Part shown: positions 26,218-38,761 of the stretch, piece after piece
How positions within the stretch are numbered: position 1 is the first letter of the stretch
Layout of the letters: each line of letters begins with the position of its first letter
Origin: Paramecium tetraurelia
Taxonomy: Eukaryota; Ciliophora; Oligohymenophorea; Peniculida; Parameciidae
DNA length: 64,000 nt
Reading direction: 5' to 3'
Assembly (NCBI RefSeq): GCF_000165425.1
Contig: NW_001799021.1
Location: 76,419-140,418 of the forward strand
Position numbers and translations under genes: made by a program
Notes under the pieces: generated by a model
Database searches by the model: none
What the model saw: only the letters and a program-made list of their open reading frames with translations
What the model was told of the DNA's origin: nothing

Positions 26218-26362
26218 TATTAAACAATTAGATTTCGATTAGAATTCACCATCAATCGATGTAGAATTTAAAAATACCTATAACCCACCAATAAAAGATT
26301 ATGTTTGTTGAGTGATGTAAATAATAATAATTTATTTAAAACTCTTATTGAATTTACTGTTC

Positions 26363-27079
26363 ATGCTAAAATAATTCAAGAGATGTAGTTTTAGATCTAA
26401 ATCACTGCCAAGAGGGATTCCCTTACTTGTTCATAAGTTTATAAATACTCGAGTGCGCTATGTTCGTAGAAATGCAATCAAGACTTATGCATCTGGACCT
26501 TTAGAAACTCCAACAACCATTGCCCGTCGAAAATCTTGTGAGGGAGATGAGTTTGGCTACTTTCGATCCAGTAAGGAATGGATGCAGTTAGTTAAAATTG
26601 ATAATCCACAACATCGGAATTAGAATTTAGCCAGAATCGTATTTTTAAGACTCAAACACGGGAATTCACCAAGTCAATCTAAGCGCGTTCTTTCTTTAAA
26701 AAAGTGTATGAATATTAGATTGATGTGATTAGGCTTCAAAGACCAAGTAAATTTGCTCCGTATATTATCAACTTTTAAACCAAAAGTAACAGTTTAATAA
26801 ATTGATCTTGTTAACCAATCAAAGAAGATTAATATGCCTCTTTTGCCATCTCCCAAGGCTAAAGTGCATACTAAATTATTCCCCTTCAATAAGTCAATTA
26901 CCATCGATCAACCTCTTTTTCCAAAAAAGATGCATAGAAATTGGAGCCAATTGGATATTATGTCACCTTAAAAGGCAATAACATAACCAACTTCCAATTA
27001 TGTGAGTCCAAGGAAGTTCAAAAAATCAATAATGAACATATACGGAATTTCAAATACTATGCACCTCATAAAGTACTGA
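26363..27079 (+). CDS. Unknown basic protein, 229 aa
   Basis: One 27-nt intron (about 26707-26733) leaves 230 codons. The protein is rich in Lys, Arg, Ser and Pro (MLKQFKRCSFRSKSLPRGIP; KINMPLLPSPKAKVHTKL) with little predicted structure. No known domain. The positive charge could suit nucleic-acid or microtubule binding, but that is a guess. It is divergent from the CHAP gene. Confidence 0.65.
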
Positions 27080-27272
27080 TTTAATTTCAATAACAAAATA
27101 TAATTATCAAATTGATATATAAATCACAAAAATCGTTACTAAATAGCCTAAAAGCATACTAAAATCATCCCTTATTTGACTATCATAATAATGTCCTTTT
27201 AAATGTAATAAAGTTAATCACTTCAGTTATCTCTTTCTTTGCATGATTTCCTTTTTAATTTCTATAATAGAA

Positions 27273-27733
27273 ATGGAGAATTTATTATTAAGATAGTGGA
27301 AAGGAAATATTTAAAATATTTCATCCTCCAATTAGTTACAATCCCCATATAAATGCTGAATCTAAGGATAATTGAGATCCAAGAATTTTATGATAATTTA
27401 TACATCTGATATTAGGCGTTTTAATCTTTAAAAGTTTTGAAATTGTAGTCATTAAAATTCTTCTATCATTTGATATCAGATATCTATATGATATTTGTTA
27501 GGTAAACAAAGAGAATCCGGAACTTACTCACAATAGCAATTTTGAAAGGATAGATAAAATATCAATTTGAAGTTACCTATTAAATGCTCAGAAGGCTAAG
27601 AAAGATATATTTAGAACTATGTATTTAAGATAAGGAAATAGAGAAACTATTAGAGTAATTTTTTACAATTTCATTAATAAAAAGTGTGATCAATGATAGA
27701 TTTTATCCCTTGACCACATTAGGATCAGATTGA
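27273..27733 (+). CDS. Doubtful gene or decaying remnant
   Basis: Three partly overlapping TGA-free stretches look coding (MENLLLRQWKGNIQNISS; FKSFEIVVIKILLSFDIRY; then a longer Lys/Leu-rich helical part with MLRRLRKIYLELCIQDKEIE) and the span ends at TGA 27731-27733. I cannot join all of them with acceptable introns. The composition is close to that of the flanking spacer. It may be a short fast-evolving gene, a pseudogene, or non-coding. Confidence 0.3.
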
Positions 27734-27883
27734 TCTGAGATTTCTTGTGAGGGTATATCATTTGGAAATTTGAATTTTTAAAATATCTAAGAAATAATAG
27801 TAAGAGGATTATTGATATAAAATAAGAAAAATAAAATGAAAATTGTGCATAATATCATAGATATATTATTAATTCATGTGTTT

Positions 27884-28575
27884 TCAATTGACAAATTTAT
27901 AGTATATAATGAGAATATTTCCAATTGTTAATATGCAAACCAAAGTCATCAATATCCCTTTATTGTATTATTCCCTATTCTTAATCATAGTTGCATGCCT
28001 CTAAGTCATTTTCACTCCACTCTAGATCTCTTTGGTCTAAATTAGTAACGATATTATTACATCTTCAATGGCTCTTAGTAGTTTCTCCTTCTAACTACGA
28101 AGATTATCAAGAATGCTGATTTAAGTGTCTTCTGCTTCAAGTAATCTGGAATCCAGATTATTTAATTGCTTAACTTATGTGTGCAAATCAGAATTCAAGC
28201 CGCTGATCTAAGAGGGCTGTGTTTTAGTAACAACTTTGCTAAAGTGGGATTGAGGTTGCTTATCGATATCTAATTGTAAATCTCTCAACTTCTTTTGGCA
28301 TTCTGTGTAAAGCATCTTATCTTATTTAAACTTTTATGCAAATTCCTGTTTATTCTACTCATTAAAGGAACTGTATTCAATTTCCATGAATTTGAACTAT
28401 ATAAGACGTTGATTATATCGATTACTTGTTATTCTGCTTAAACATGAATAAGTTTCATCTTCTCCAAAGTGAGTTGTTTACTTTGAGTCAGGGAGTATTG
28501 TTTATAGAGGTTGTTAAATTCATCCACTTTTTTATTGAAGTTAATATCATTCTATTGAAACATGTTTGAAGCCAT
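27884..28575 (-). CDS. Qb-SNARE, VTI1-like, tail-anchored
   Basis: The protein starts MASNMFQQNDINFNKKVDEF and has an N-terminal helical bundle. The SNARE motif reads LNNLDSRLLEAEDTQISILD then NLRSQKEKLLRAIEDTKEIQ, with the central Gln in SQKE, the arrangement seen in VTI1-type Qb-SNAREs. A 24-nt intron interrupts it after RAIED. The C-terminus is a single membrane anchor (GILMTLVCILTIGNILIIYY) with a few residues after it. Role: membrane fusion in the Golgi/endosome system. At least one further intron is needed near 28420 to balance the length. The next gene on the same strand may also be a SNARE. Confidence 0.82.
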
Positions 28576-28633
28576 TAATTTAATTAATAATATTTTATAG
28601 TATATCAACAGTATATTCCCTAGAGATCAACAC

Positions 28634-29123
28634 TCAAATCAATCCCAATTCAACACTTTGCTAATGAGTACTCTGTTCTACATAAATCTCACATACATTC
28701 CAGTCTTATTTGAGGCCTTTTCTAAAGTCATTAGTCTTAATAATTATAATATCAGCTTTCAATAATTACTCCTTTTAATTTTTGAGGTCTTCCATCATGT
28801 CATGCTGCTATCCAACTGTATTGATTAATGTTTGAATGAATTTCTCTAATTCATAAATTGTGTTTATAATTGAAATTTATTGTTTTATATTTTCTTCAAG
28901 TGTCTGTAATGAATAATGGCTGAGGCTATCCAACAGTTTTCGATGATTGAATGGTGTTCAAATTCTTTTTGGCTATTGAAAATTGATTATATGTCACTTC
29001 GTTTTGTATCTTAATTTGGCCTTCAAAGTTGATTCACACATTTTGAATTCATATTAAATAGACAGTTTATTAAATGATATATGAAGCAAGAGAATATTTT
29101 TGATAGGCCTTGTTAAATTTCAT
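28634..29123 (-). CDS. Syntaxin-like SNARE-motif gene, possibly degenerate
   Basis: One frame contains a syntaxin-type motif (ISIINTIYELEKFIQTLINT then VGQQHDMMEDLKNQKEQ) on the same strand as the VTI1-like gene, 58 bp upstream of it. The N-terminal part appears in other frames (MKFNKAYQKYSLASYIIQQ; GQIKIQNEVTYNQFSIAKKN), so short introns are required; one 25-nt candidate starts near 29013, but others could not be fixed. After the motif there is no membrane anchor before the TGA (28634-28636). Either a soluble/partial SNARE or a decaying copy. The 5' border with the next gene is uncertain. Confidence 0.4.
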
Positions 29124-29194
29124 TTAGAAGTCACTCTCATATTTTTATCCATCATTTGAGATATTATTATTAATAAATAAATAACATAAACAAT

Positions 29195-30919
29195 TCAAAG
29201 ATTCTTTGAGATTCTCATTGTCTTCTATCTTTTCAAACTCACTTTCATGCGAGATTGCTTCTCTTAATTTAATTAATTAGTATCCTCATCTAAAAAGATA
29301 AATGAGCTCTACTCTAGAATTGAACTTACAAATCGTTCAACATCTGAATGAATGAAGAATTAGTTTTTCAATTACATAGCAAATATGTCATTGTTCAATT
29401 TGAAGATTCTCTATCTCAAAGTAACAATATCGACAGTGTCTCTAACAAATCTCATTTGCAATTTGACAGCCTTCAATTCCAATCTATATTTTTTGATTTC
29501 CCTTTATTCCCTAATGTGAGATCGATAACGATCCCTCATCAACAAAGTGATGAACTAATTCTAAAAGTAAGTTTGATATCCCTTTTCATAGAGATACTTG
29601 ATCCAAGTGATGAATCTCTTATCCATTTTTTATAGAGATGGAACAGTGTGTATCTTCAAAGTGTATTAATCCCATTTTTGAATCATCTTAGCCTTGTAGT
29701 CTCTCACATTCCTTACAAATTGATTGAGATTCACCTTGATCAACTATAACTTGCCACATGCTATCATTGCTTTCTTCTTGAACATAAACAATGAGGCTCT
29801 CCACTTCAACAAAGGCAATACAGAACCCAAAGAATTGTGGATGAATCTCCTCCTTGCCTACTTACAATACATCATCAGAGACAACACAGTATCTCCAATC
29901 ACTCGATGTTGAATGTCTCCTCTCTCTCTCTATCGATTCTCCCTGAATGTCTTGATTCTCAACTACAAACCTATTACCATCATCTTATTCTTCATCAATT
30001 GCTTTCTTCTCTACTATAACAAAGTGTTCAATGTGTCTATAAGCTTGATGTAATAGAGTAATTCAAACCAAAGATATTTTTATTCTCTTCTCCTCTCTCT
30101 GTTTCGTAAGGCTGATGTTATCAATTTATATTAGTCATGTGCCCATTCCTTGGCCTTAAATTCAAGGTTCTTTATTTAGTTTGCTTCCAATACGGACTTC
30201 TTTTGCAGATTTCTTGTTTTCAATATCTGCAAAAAACGATCTGATCGACTAACCTCCATCTCGAACTTGTTCACCTTCCTAAATGCTAGAACCTTATTCT
30301 AATTCACTATGAATTAAGGTGTCTTTGGTATCTCGTCACTAATTGGAATTCTTTCATGATTACTAGTCATACGAACCAATTTGCGGAAAGAATCTGCTTA
30401 TCCAAAATGAACCATAAACTTCATCTCTGTTTATTTTCTAGCAACTACTGCCAAATGTAATTTATCTTCCCCATTATGTCTCACTGCCCATTGTCTACTT
30501 CGAATAACTTAATCACAATTGAATTTTGTTGGAAAAGGTGAATTAAAGGAAATCATTATCTAAAACTCCCCGTCACAAAACATAGTACAATTCAGAGGAG
30601 ATTTCTACCCTCTGGTCCCAATATTACAATAATAAAACTCCATCGGAGCTACTTTATAAACCTTGCCTGAGATTATAGTGCCACCCAATTAACACTCACA
30701 TTAAACACTTGGCTCTGTTGTCATTTACTTGACTACCTACCTAACATTCTTAAACTCCTCCACGCTCTCCAATATATTCCAAGTTCTCTAAAATCTTTCA
30801 GTTGTTTCTTCCAGGATCCTCGATTGATCCATCACTCCAGAACCACAGGTCTATGATCTAAAGTGAGAAATCGATGGAGAACTTAGCTAATGACTTGGAC
30901 TTAATATTGATTTTTTCAT
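29195..30919 (-). CDS. Unknown protein with long basic helical region
   Basis: It opens MKKSILSPSHQLSSPSISHF and includes a middle domain (GGTIISGKVYKVAPMEFYYC, GEFQIMISFNSPFPTKF, EDKLHLAVVARKQTEMKFMV) that looks like a beta-rich fold, followed by strongly basic helices (VRNVRDYKAKMIQKWDQYT; MRDRYRSHIREQREIKKYR). The frame is open across about 1.6 kb of TAA/TAG-containing sequence. I do not recognise it; axonemal or IQ-like proteins have similar basic helices. The 3' end is uncertain: TGA at 29195 is the first stop in the frame, but another frame continues downstream. Confidence 0.65.
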
Positions 30920-31315
30920 TTTAGCAAAACCGTATTTATATTATTATATAATCATTCTTATTAATAGTTATAATGTTTATTATATCTTCTTATTGATGTT
31001 TTTAATTCATTATCCAAACCAAACCAAATCTAATTTATTTATTAAAAAATTTAGTATTATTATCATTATTTCAAAATTCTGTAAGTTTAGCGTTGAATTC
31101 GATTAAATTCTTTAATTAAGATTTTAATTTAATTATAAATGAATTCTTAAGCTATGTGACCCAAAGTGATTTGAATGTTCTAAATTATGAAATAAGGGAT
31201 AACGAGCAAATGTACATCTGTTATTGATGTAGACTTCCTGAATAGATAGAACAATTGGATAATGGAAAAATTGTTAATTTGGATGCACTTATTTATTTAT
31301 ATTTAAATAATCGTT
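30920..31315. other. 396-bp AT-rich gap with no clear gene
   Basis: Short frames only. It should contain the promoter of the gene at 30919 and the 3' end of the PLK gene, both on the minus strand. Confidence 0.5.
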
Positions 31316-33417
31316 TCAAGGTCCAGAGTTTTACCAATTTGTTTCCAGTCATTTAGTTAGGTCTTTGATCTCCTGTGTGACCACCATTGAGCATGTGAGT
31401 CAAGATTTCTTTAGTATACTAAAATGATGTTATTTAATAAGATTACCTTAAGTCTTTTGGCCATTTCTGTATTTTAACTATCAAGAGCAGTGGCTAAAGG
31501 ATAATGGCTTCTTTCTCCATTTTTGTTTACATAAGTGACCATCTTATGTTCTGATGATAATATGATTTCAGTCTTATCAGTGAAATTAACCTAAAAATGA
31601 GAATAATTGAATACTTAGACAATTTTATTGGATAATCTAAACATGATAGCATGTTTTGTTTTCATCCATTTTTTAACATAGACTACTTATTTACTGTCAT
31701 ATTCTTCTACTGCCATATCGGATCTGTTTTATTCGCCTTCAAGATAGTTTCTGAAATGTTGAAGTAAAGTGACTTTCTTTTATAGTTCTCTGGGATAATC
31801 ATTTAAATTATGGGATTCACAAATATCCTGTCTGTCAGTTCCTTTTCTTTCCATGTATTCAAATTGTAGTGATTTAGTATCTAGTATAATTTTAGTAGAA
31901 TCATTGAAGAACACTCCTGTGGCACTATTGCTTAAGAGATATCCCAATCCATATTTGCTGGAATAGTCTACCCACTTTTTAACGTAAATCTCTTATTTTT
32001 ATTGTGGTGCTCTTTAGCCAAGATTATTAACAGAATGAGTTCCTTGCATTCCAGTACCACCAAAAGGAGTAGTAAGAGTCTTTTGACTTTGACTACTTCT
32101 GATGTCATTGGGTTTCTGGGATTGAGGTCTTTGAGCTCCTCCATAACCGGCATTCTGAGCATTATTTAACCCGCTGGAACCAAAGTTATCTTCTAAAATA
32201 TTTCCACTAGAACTGGGTTTCTACACTAGGAGAATAATGCTTGATGAATACATGGGAAACGATCAGAAGAACCATTGCCAGGTCGTTATTGATTTTTCTA
32301 ATTGTTTGGGGTGGTTTCAGTCAATCTTTGAGGCATGGCATTTACTGACATTTTTAGACTGCTTGAATTTGTGGATGGTTAGAATTGTTTATTGTAGGAT
32401 GCTGAAGGAGGACAAGCAAGAGTAGAAAGTGGAAGAGTCTTTGGAATAGAGCCACCTGTATTCATGAATGGATGAGACATGATTTCATCTAAAGTTGGTC
32501 GTTTCACTGGATCTAAATTCAGAATTCTAGTAATGAGATTCTTGGCTGCATCAGAGATGAGAACGTGTTCTGGAAAAGTGTATGAATTCAATCTGATTTT
32601 CCTATAGGTGGTTTTGACATCTGGTGTTTCAAAGGGAGGTTTTCCAATAAGCATTGCATAGATTATAACTCCCAAAGACCAGACATCAACTTCGAAAGAG
32701 TGACCAACCTTTCCATCCAAGACTTCTGGGGCAATGTAATTGGGTGTTCCACAAATAGTTCTTTTTTTCTCTCCTTCGAATTCCAATTTAGTTGCCAAAC
32801 CGAAATCGCCCAGCTTCAATTCCATAGATTTGTTGAGGAATAGATTTCCTAATTTGAGACTTAAAATATTAATGAGGATACTCTCTATGAATCACATTAG
32901 TGGCATGTAAGTATTTGAGTGCGTTAATTATCTATGCAACGTAACATTACACCTCTATTTCTGTTAGTCTTTTGCGTCGTTTTATTAATTCATTTAGAGT
33001 CTTATTTAAATGGATAATAGTTACTTGATTAGAACACAACTCCAAAAGAATGTATACATTTTCGTGATCCTCGAATACGTGCTCGAATTGTACGATATTA
33101 GTATTTTGCAAACTTTTGTGTATTTTAATTTCAGAAATAAGCTAATTCATAACATCAAACAATTACCTTTTAACGAGCTCTATTCTTAGTTAAACTGCTT
33201 TTAGCTATTATCTTGGCTGCCAACACTTTCTTTGTCTCTAAATTTGTTGCCTCGTAACACTTAGCAAAACCACCCTTTCCTAAAAACTTGCCTCTCTAGT
33301 ATCTTTTTATTGCCACTTCTCCATTAACTTTAGTGATTTTTTCTTCAAAGATCACCACCTACTCCGAACTTTATTTACAACTAAATTTTACCCTTCTGCT
33401 GTGTTCTTCTCGTCCAT
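31316..33417 (-). CDS. PLK: Polo-like kinase (kinase domain plus polo boxes)
   Basis: The kinase core has [42 protein letters not shown] and [19 protein letters not shown], the PLK pattern. A 22-nt intron (32860-32881) splits the Asp codon of HRD. The C-terminal half carries polo-box sequence ([59 protein letters not shown]). Polo boxes bind primed phospho-peptides and target the kinase to centrosome/basal body and spindle. The start is [16 protein letters not shown]. The extreme C-terminus is unresolved: an intron choice gives a TGA at 31359, otherwise near 31316. All catalytic residues are intact, unlike the relative at 43165. Confidence 0.92.
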
Positions 33418-33458
33418 TATTTTAAACTATTTAAATTATTATCTGATTTTTATATATT

Positions 33459-33644
33459 ATGGATATACCTATATACCCCGATTCTATCTTTAATATTAAG
33501 AGACATTACAACTGCGATAAAAATAAGAAAAAGGCCAATCCTCAAGAAAGTGATGATGAAACCATCCAAAAGCAAATCAAATATTTATACAATGATCTCT
33601 AGACGTGTTTGAAAAGAGAATCCAGAAAAATTAAAAAAAAGTGA
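33459..33644 (+). CDS. Small basic protein, 61 aa
   Basis: 62 codons, no intron: MDIPIYPDSIFNIKRHYNCD then a Lys-rich helix ending ESRKIKKK. No domain recognised. It sits in a 41-bp divergent arrangement with PLK and 24 bp before the next start on the same strand, which argues for a real gene, but its size makes this only moderately secure. Confidence 0.5.
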
Positions 33645-33668
33645 ACTATAAATCTATAATTATTTTAA

Positions 33669-34082
33669 ATGCATTAATATCAAGAAGCTTTACTTAAAAA
33701 TACATGTATCCTTCCATTTTTAATTAGTGAGAGGAGAGGACATTATAGTCAATCTCTAAATTTACAATTCAACTGCTCAATAGGATAGATAGCAATTTCT
33801 TAAAGCATTACAAGAATTAGCAAATGAGAAAAATGTCAAAATTGATGAACAAACCCGTATTCTGCAACTTCGATTACCAGGCACCACAACCATAGCCAAT
33901 ATTAAGTCAGATTTAGAAAAATATTGCAATCAAAAAATTGTAATCAAATATTTTGATTATCCTAGATATTGATGTGCGAATCGATGGTCCCAAATCCCCT
34001 AGATGTCATTGGAGATATCAAGTGTACAACTCAAAAACAAGAGGTTCACTTATAATTGTGTTCTTAAGTAATTGCAGGATGA
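33669..34082 (+). CDS. Unknown small protein, 121 aa
   Basis: Two introns (22 nt near 33703 and 26 nt near 33941) leave 122 codons. The sequence MHQYQEALLKNTLRGEDIIV...QQFLKALQELANEKNVKIDEQTRILQLRLPG...IANIKSDLEKYCNQK has an alpha/beta look. The correct length after splicing supports a real gene. I cannot name the family. It converges on the PIH1 gene with 14 bp between stop codons. Confidence 0.65.
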
Positions 34083-34096
34083 TGATGATTTATAAT

Positions 34097-35222
34097 TCAC
34101 AATAATTTATTTACAACTATTTTCAATTATTTCTATTTTTTGTTCCATTTAGCTGAAGGATGCTCATCATCCACTTAACATCCAAAATCTAACTCTATCT
34201 TCTCATCCATTATAGTTGTTAACTTCAATCCATGACTCGAAATGTTAAGATCAATGTCCTAAAAGTTTTCCACATTAACATTTATAGTTATTAATATTTT
34301 ATCCTTCTAATGGACAACCTGATATTTCTCCACCTCATTCTTAGTATCAATTTCCTCAATTAAAACTTTATTTGGTGCTTTTTTTTGACTCTAATTTTGA
34401 GCATTTAATATTAAATCATTAAGAGAATCATTCTATCTAGTGAAACTGAGATTCTATTAAATGTTTTCCCTTGGATTCTAAACCTAAGGAGTCTTCCTTC
34501 CTTCTTTATCAGCCTACGGTTCTAAGAGTATTTTAAGTGGCTTCTTAGGTCCACAATATTTGTATGGTTTGCTGATTATCTTAAGAGAAGGAATTTCAAA
34601 TTTATAGAATGCTTTAAAGTAAACAAACTTAACAGGATTTTTGTCTAATTCTATCCTTTTCTATACTGTATCAATTATAATTGACTATAGAATTTGACGA
34701 TTGATCTAAAACATTAATTGATAGTCTTACTTTTTTAAAAACATCTGTATTAATAACAATATCATAATAGTATACTTAGGTATTGAATGAAGTTGACTTA
34801 CCAATTTGGACATCAGAAATAGAAAGAGGAATTAAATTATATTATGCTGGATTGTCTGTTGGAGTATCATTTTTATCGAATGCTCCCAATACTCGATCAT
34901 GATGGAGTAGATTGATATAAAATTTGGTTCTTTTTTCTAATTTATCAAATTGGAAATTTTCTTATTTGATTTCGTTTTATTTCAATAATAGCTTGCTTTC
35001 CAATTCATTGATGGATTATTTAAGGAGATTGCCCCAAATTTTCATGGAATAAGCAAATTGAGGTGCAATAGATAATTCTTCTATTTTTTGCTGTTTCTCA
35101 ATTTTCATCTCTTCCATTCCTGCTTGAATGTTTTTCTCAACAAATTATTTATATGCTTAGGGATCGGAGACAGCCATATCATCAAGCATCTTCCAAATAT
35201 GTTGAGCTTGTGATTAATCCAT
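34097..35222 (-). CDS. PIH1-domain co-chaperone (dynein-arm assembly type)
   Basis: The start MDQSQAQHIWKMLDDMAVSD continues with PQAYKQFVEKNIQAGMEEMK, the typical beginning of PIH1-domain proteins (PIH1D1/PIH1D3/Kintoun). The following NPAQYNLIPLSISDVQIGKS resembles the PIH core. A C-terminal region (IELDFGCQVDDEHPSAKWNK) ends in a Lys/Gln-rich tail, with a CS-like beta-sandwich likely between. Known role: with HSP90 and R2TP these proteins pre-assemble axonemal dynein. Introns exist near 34720. 18 bp separate its start from that of the kinase on the other strand. Confidence 0.8.
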
Positions 35223-35240
35223 TTATTAATATTATTATAA

Positions 35241-36514
35241 ATGGTTGATCACATCTCGAAACAATATAAAACAATTACAATCTGTCATCCAAACTATGCA
35301 CCATTTTAGGTTATGATTAATGAATATTCGACCATTAAGGAGATCTCAAGACAGATGCGTTTGGCATGGCGAATAAGTCCAAAAGAGTTGCGATTATTTA
35401 ATGCTAGTGGAATTGAAATATTTTAAGAAGATCTTAGATTTTAACCCAAGCAATCAAAATTATGGGCAACTTTGAATGGGTAGGAACTTGATTAGAACAT
35501 CATCTTTCAAGAATACACAATTTTAGATTAAATTGGATAAGGAGGACAAGGTGTTGTGATGTTAGGATAGCACAAGGAGACAAAAGTATATGTAGCAATT
35601 AAGATAATAAAAGGAGATGGATTCAATGCGGATGAAATAGATCTATTGTTTAGGGAATCACAAATACTCAAATAATTGAGTCATAGGAACATTGTTCATT
35701 TGATTCAAAATATAATGTTAAATCATGAATGCATATTGGTAATGGAACATCTCTAAGGAGGATCTCTCTTGGATTTGGTGAGAAGGAAAGGACATCTGGA
35801 TGAGATTGAAGCTAGGATCTACATGAAATAGATATTAGAGGGGATTGAGTATTGCCATAAGAAAAATTTGATCCACAGGGATTTGAAATTAGAGAATATC
35901 TTGCTTGTCTCTCCCAATAGTACATAAGTAAATATACTATGCATTATAGATAGATAAAAATAGTAGATTTTGGAATTGCATGTTGTGGTAAGGATCGAAT
36001 TCGCATGGGCACTTTGCCATACATGTCTCCTGAATTGATATCTGGATAACCAGCCTCTCAGCTTTCTGATGTCTGGGCAATTGGAGTGATTTTGTATGCT
36101 ATGGTCTTTGGGAAATTGCCATTTAGAGGATCTACAAGGGAGGAACTCATTTAAGCAATCAGCATATTTAAATACACCATCCCTTAGAAGGTGAGTAATG
36201 ATTTATTAGATTTATTCAAACAAATATTCCAATATCGGAACAGGATCACAATATCAGGAATTTTGAATCATAGATGGTTGAGTGAAAGTCATGCTATTCC
36301 TGCATTGAGTTTATTGAAGATGCTATAAGTCACTACTCCTCTAAAAGTGACAACCAAGAAACCAAAGTCAAATATGCTATAAAGTTGTCGAAAGAGTTCT
36401 ATATAAAAGGAGGAATCCTAAACAAATATTGGAAATGTGACTGCCAAACCTATCAAAATAGTATTAAAGTAAAGATCTGGGAGAGCTAAGAGTTAACTTT
36501 TATTGAGCAACTGA
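35241..36514 (+). CDS. Protein kinase with N-terminal ubiquitin-like/DCX-like domain (copy 1)
   Basis: One 26-nt intron (35928-35953) leaves 416 codons. Residues 1-75 form a beta-grasp-like domain ([52 protein letters not shown]). The kinase follows: glycine loop [71 protein letters not shown]. All catalytic residues are present. The closest branch appears to be CAMK/AMPK-like by the DVWAIGVIL helix. A basic tail of 70 residues ends the protein. A second gene of the same layout lies 52 bp downstream. Confidence 0.87.
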
Positions 36515-36566
36515 CTATTGGATGATAATATAAGACATAATTTAATTAAAAATACTTCACTTATAA

Positions 36567-37845
36567 ATGTTTCACGAGTCTGATGAACTTTCTAACACCA
36601 AAACACTCAATATCACTTTGCTAGGCAGTGATCGTAAGTTTTAAATATCCATCTATGGCGATACTTCACTTAAAGAATTGAGATAATTATGCGAATAGAG
36701 ACATTAAATTAGTCTTAGACACTTTCGAGTATTTACTTAGGATGGAGTGGAACTGTTTAATGAGGATCTGATTTACTTGAAAGATAATTCAAAATTGTAC
36801 ATAACAAGAGGAGAAGACTTTGATGCAAATATCATCCATCAAGAATATGAGATATTGGAATAGTTGGGCAAGGGAGGATTTGGTAAAGTATTGTTGGGTA
36901 GACACAAAGAAACACTCAACTTAGTTGCTATTAAGTATGTGAATACCAGAAACAGAGATGCTAATGACATTGAGTTGGTTTTTCGTGAAGCCTATTTACT
37001 GAAATCACTTAACCATAAAAATATAGTCAAATTCTATAATTGTTATCCACTCTCCAACATGCAAGTCATTGTTGTTATGGAATATTTGGAAGGTGGTGAT
37101 CTATCCAAATACACTCAAGGTATTTAAATTCTGTAATGAAGCCAAGGGTCAGTTATGTGAAGAGGAGGCTCGAATGTATTTCAGATAGATTTGTGATGCC
37201 ATGATGTATTGTCATAATCGCAAACTCATCCATAGGGATCTCAAACTAGAAAATCTCATGTTCGCCAATAAGAATGATACATTGATTAAGGTCGTTGATT
37301 TTGGAATTGCTGGTATGGCTGTCAACAGTAACATGGATAAACTAAACATCGGAACCATCAGGTACATGGCACCAGAAACTCTCCAAGGAAATAACCAAAA
37401 GATAGGTCCACACATTGATGTTTGGGCCATGGGAGTTATACTCTTTCATCTCATCTTTGGGAAGTATCCTTTTGATGGAGACTCCAATTTTGACATCATT
37501 CAAAATATTACAACCAGCAATTACACATTTTCCAAAAAGAATGTCTCTCCATATCTAATTGATCTATTATCCAGAATTTTCTTAATTGATCCACAAAAAA
37601 GAATCAAACTATATGACATTCTCAATCATGAATGGATGAAAATCTCATTCGAATAAGAATATTTTGAAATGCCTTAGTTTGTACCCAGAACCTAATTTCG
37701 ATTACCATCTATAGAGAATGCAAAGTAACACATTGGAAATTAGAAATAGAAGAAGGTCAATAGATCATTCACTCCTCTAAAAAAGAATTCTCCTAGAAGA
37801 AGAAATAGTTTCATCATTAAAGGAGTCTTAAAGAGATACCCTTGA
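36567..37845 (+). CDS. Protein kinase with N-terminal ubiquitin-like/DCX-like domain (copy 2)
   Basis: One 22-nt intron (37120-37141) leaves 419 codons. The N-terminal module (LNITLLGSDRKFQISIYGDT; SLKELRQLCEQRHQISLRHF; RVFTQDGVELF) aligns with that of copy 1. The kinase domain has [52 protein letters not shown] and HIDVWAMGVILFHLIFG. The basic tail contains SP sites (RRSIDHSFTPLKKNSPRRRN). The introns of the two copies are at different places, so the duplication is old or the introns moved. The N-terminal module could bind microtubules (DCX) or ubiquitin-like partners; the sequence does not decide. Confidence 0.87.
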
Positions 37846-37934
37846 AAATAAATTACTTGACTATTTAATGCTTATGATAAATTCTTTTTGGTATATAAAA
37901 TTTAAATTAATAAATTTGAATTATTTTCTATTTT

Positions 37935-38462
37935 TCATAATTGAACTTGAGGCTAAGATGCATTATTTGCAGCCTTATTAGCTTCATTATTTTATTGTGG
38001 GACATTGTCACTTTGATCGTCCTAATTAATTTTGTATATTTTGTAAACCACCTACATTCCCAAGATATCGATTGCCAATTGAATGAACCAAAAAGCAATA
38101 GCAATATTGTACTTGAAATACTATTATTAAATATAATAAAGTAATACCTAGTACTCTTAAGCTCCAATACCCATACCAATTAATAACAAAAACATTCCAA
38201 AGTTCATAGTTGCTATTATCCCTAAAGCCGCGTAAAAAATGTATTTAAAATGTAGTGCTATTATCAATAAATATCCAATCATCATAAAAACATTGCCAGT
38301 TATCGAGAGACCTTTATACTGAGCCATACCATCACTCATAGTCTCTAAGATAGAAGCATAAAATGCTAATAGCACAATGTTTATCGATAGGTAGCATGTA
38401 GTGTCACAGATCGATTTGATTGTTGGAGTTCTAGCCATAGTCATAATATTTATACATTTCAA
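37935..38462 (-). CDS. Four-helix membrane protein, unknown family
   Basis: One 27-nt intron (38121-38147) leaves 167 codons. Four hydrophobic segments are visible: CYLSINIVLLAFYASILE, ITGNVFMMIGYLLIIALHF, YIFYAALGIIATMNFGMFLL and NIAIAFWFIQLAIDILGM. A hydrophilic Asn/Gln-rich tail (QNNEANKAANNASQPQVQL) follows. The topology is like small tetraspan proteins. The start could be 38462, 38444 or 38438 because three in-frame ATGs are close together. Confidence 0.75.
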
Positions 38463-38761
38463 ACATAAGGATTATATGAAAAATAAATATTAATGATTCA
38501 GATAATATGATTTAATTCTTATAGTTATTTCAAAATAAGATATATTCCAAAAAGATCATTATTTTGGCGAGATTTATCATCAATAAGAGTTCCAAAATTG
38601 TAAATTAAAAATCTATAATAGATTACTTAATTTTATAGTTTTGGTATCAAAATTATGAAGAAGACCTTATTAACAATCTAATTAAATAGGATGAAGGTAT
38701 ATAGTAATTCAGCTAAACCACTGCTCTCTTATTTTAATAATATAGATATTATGTAGTTTTA

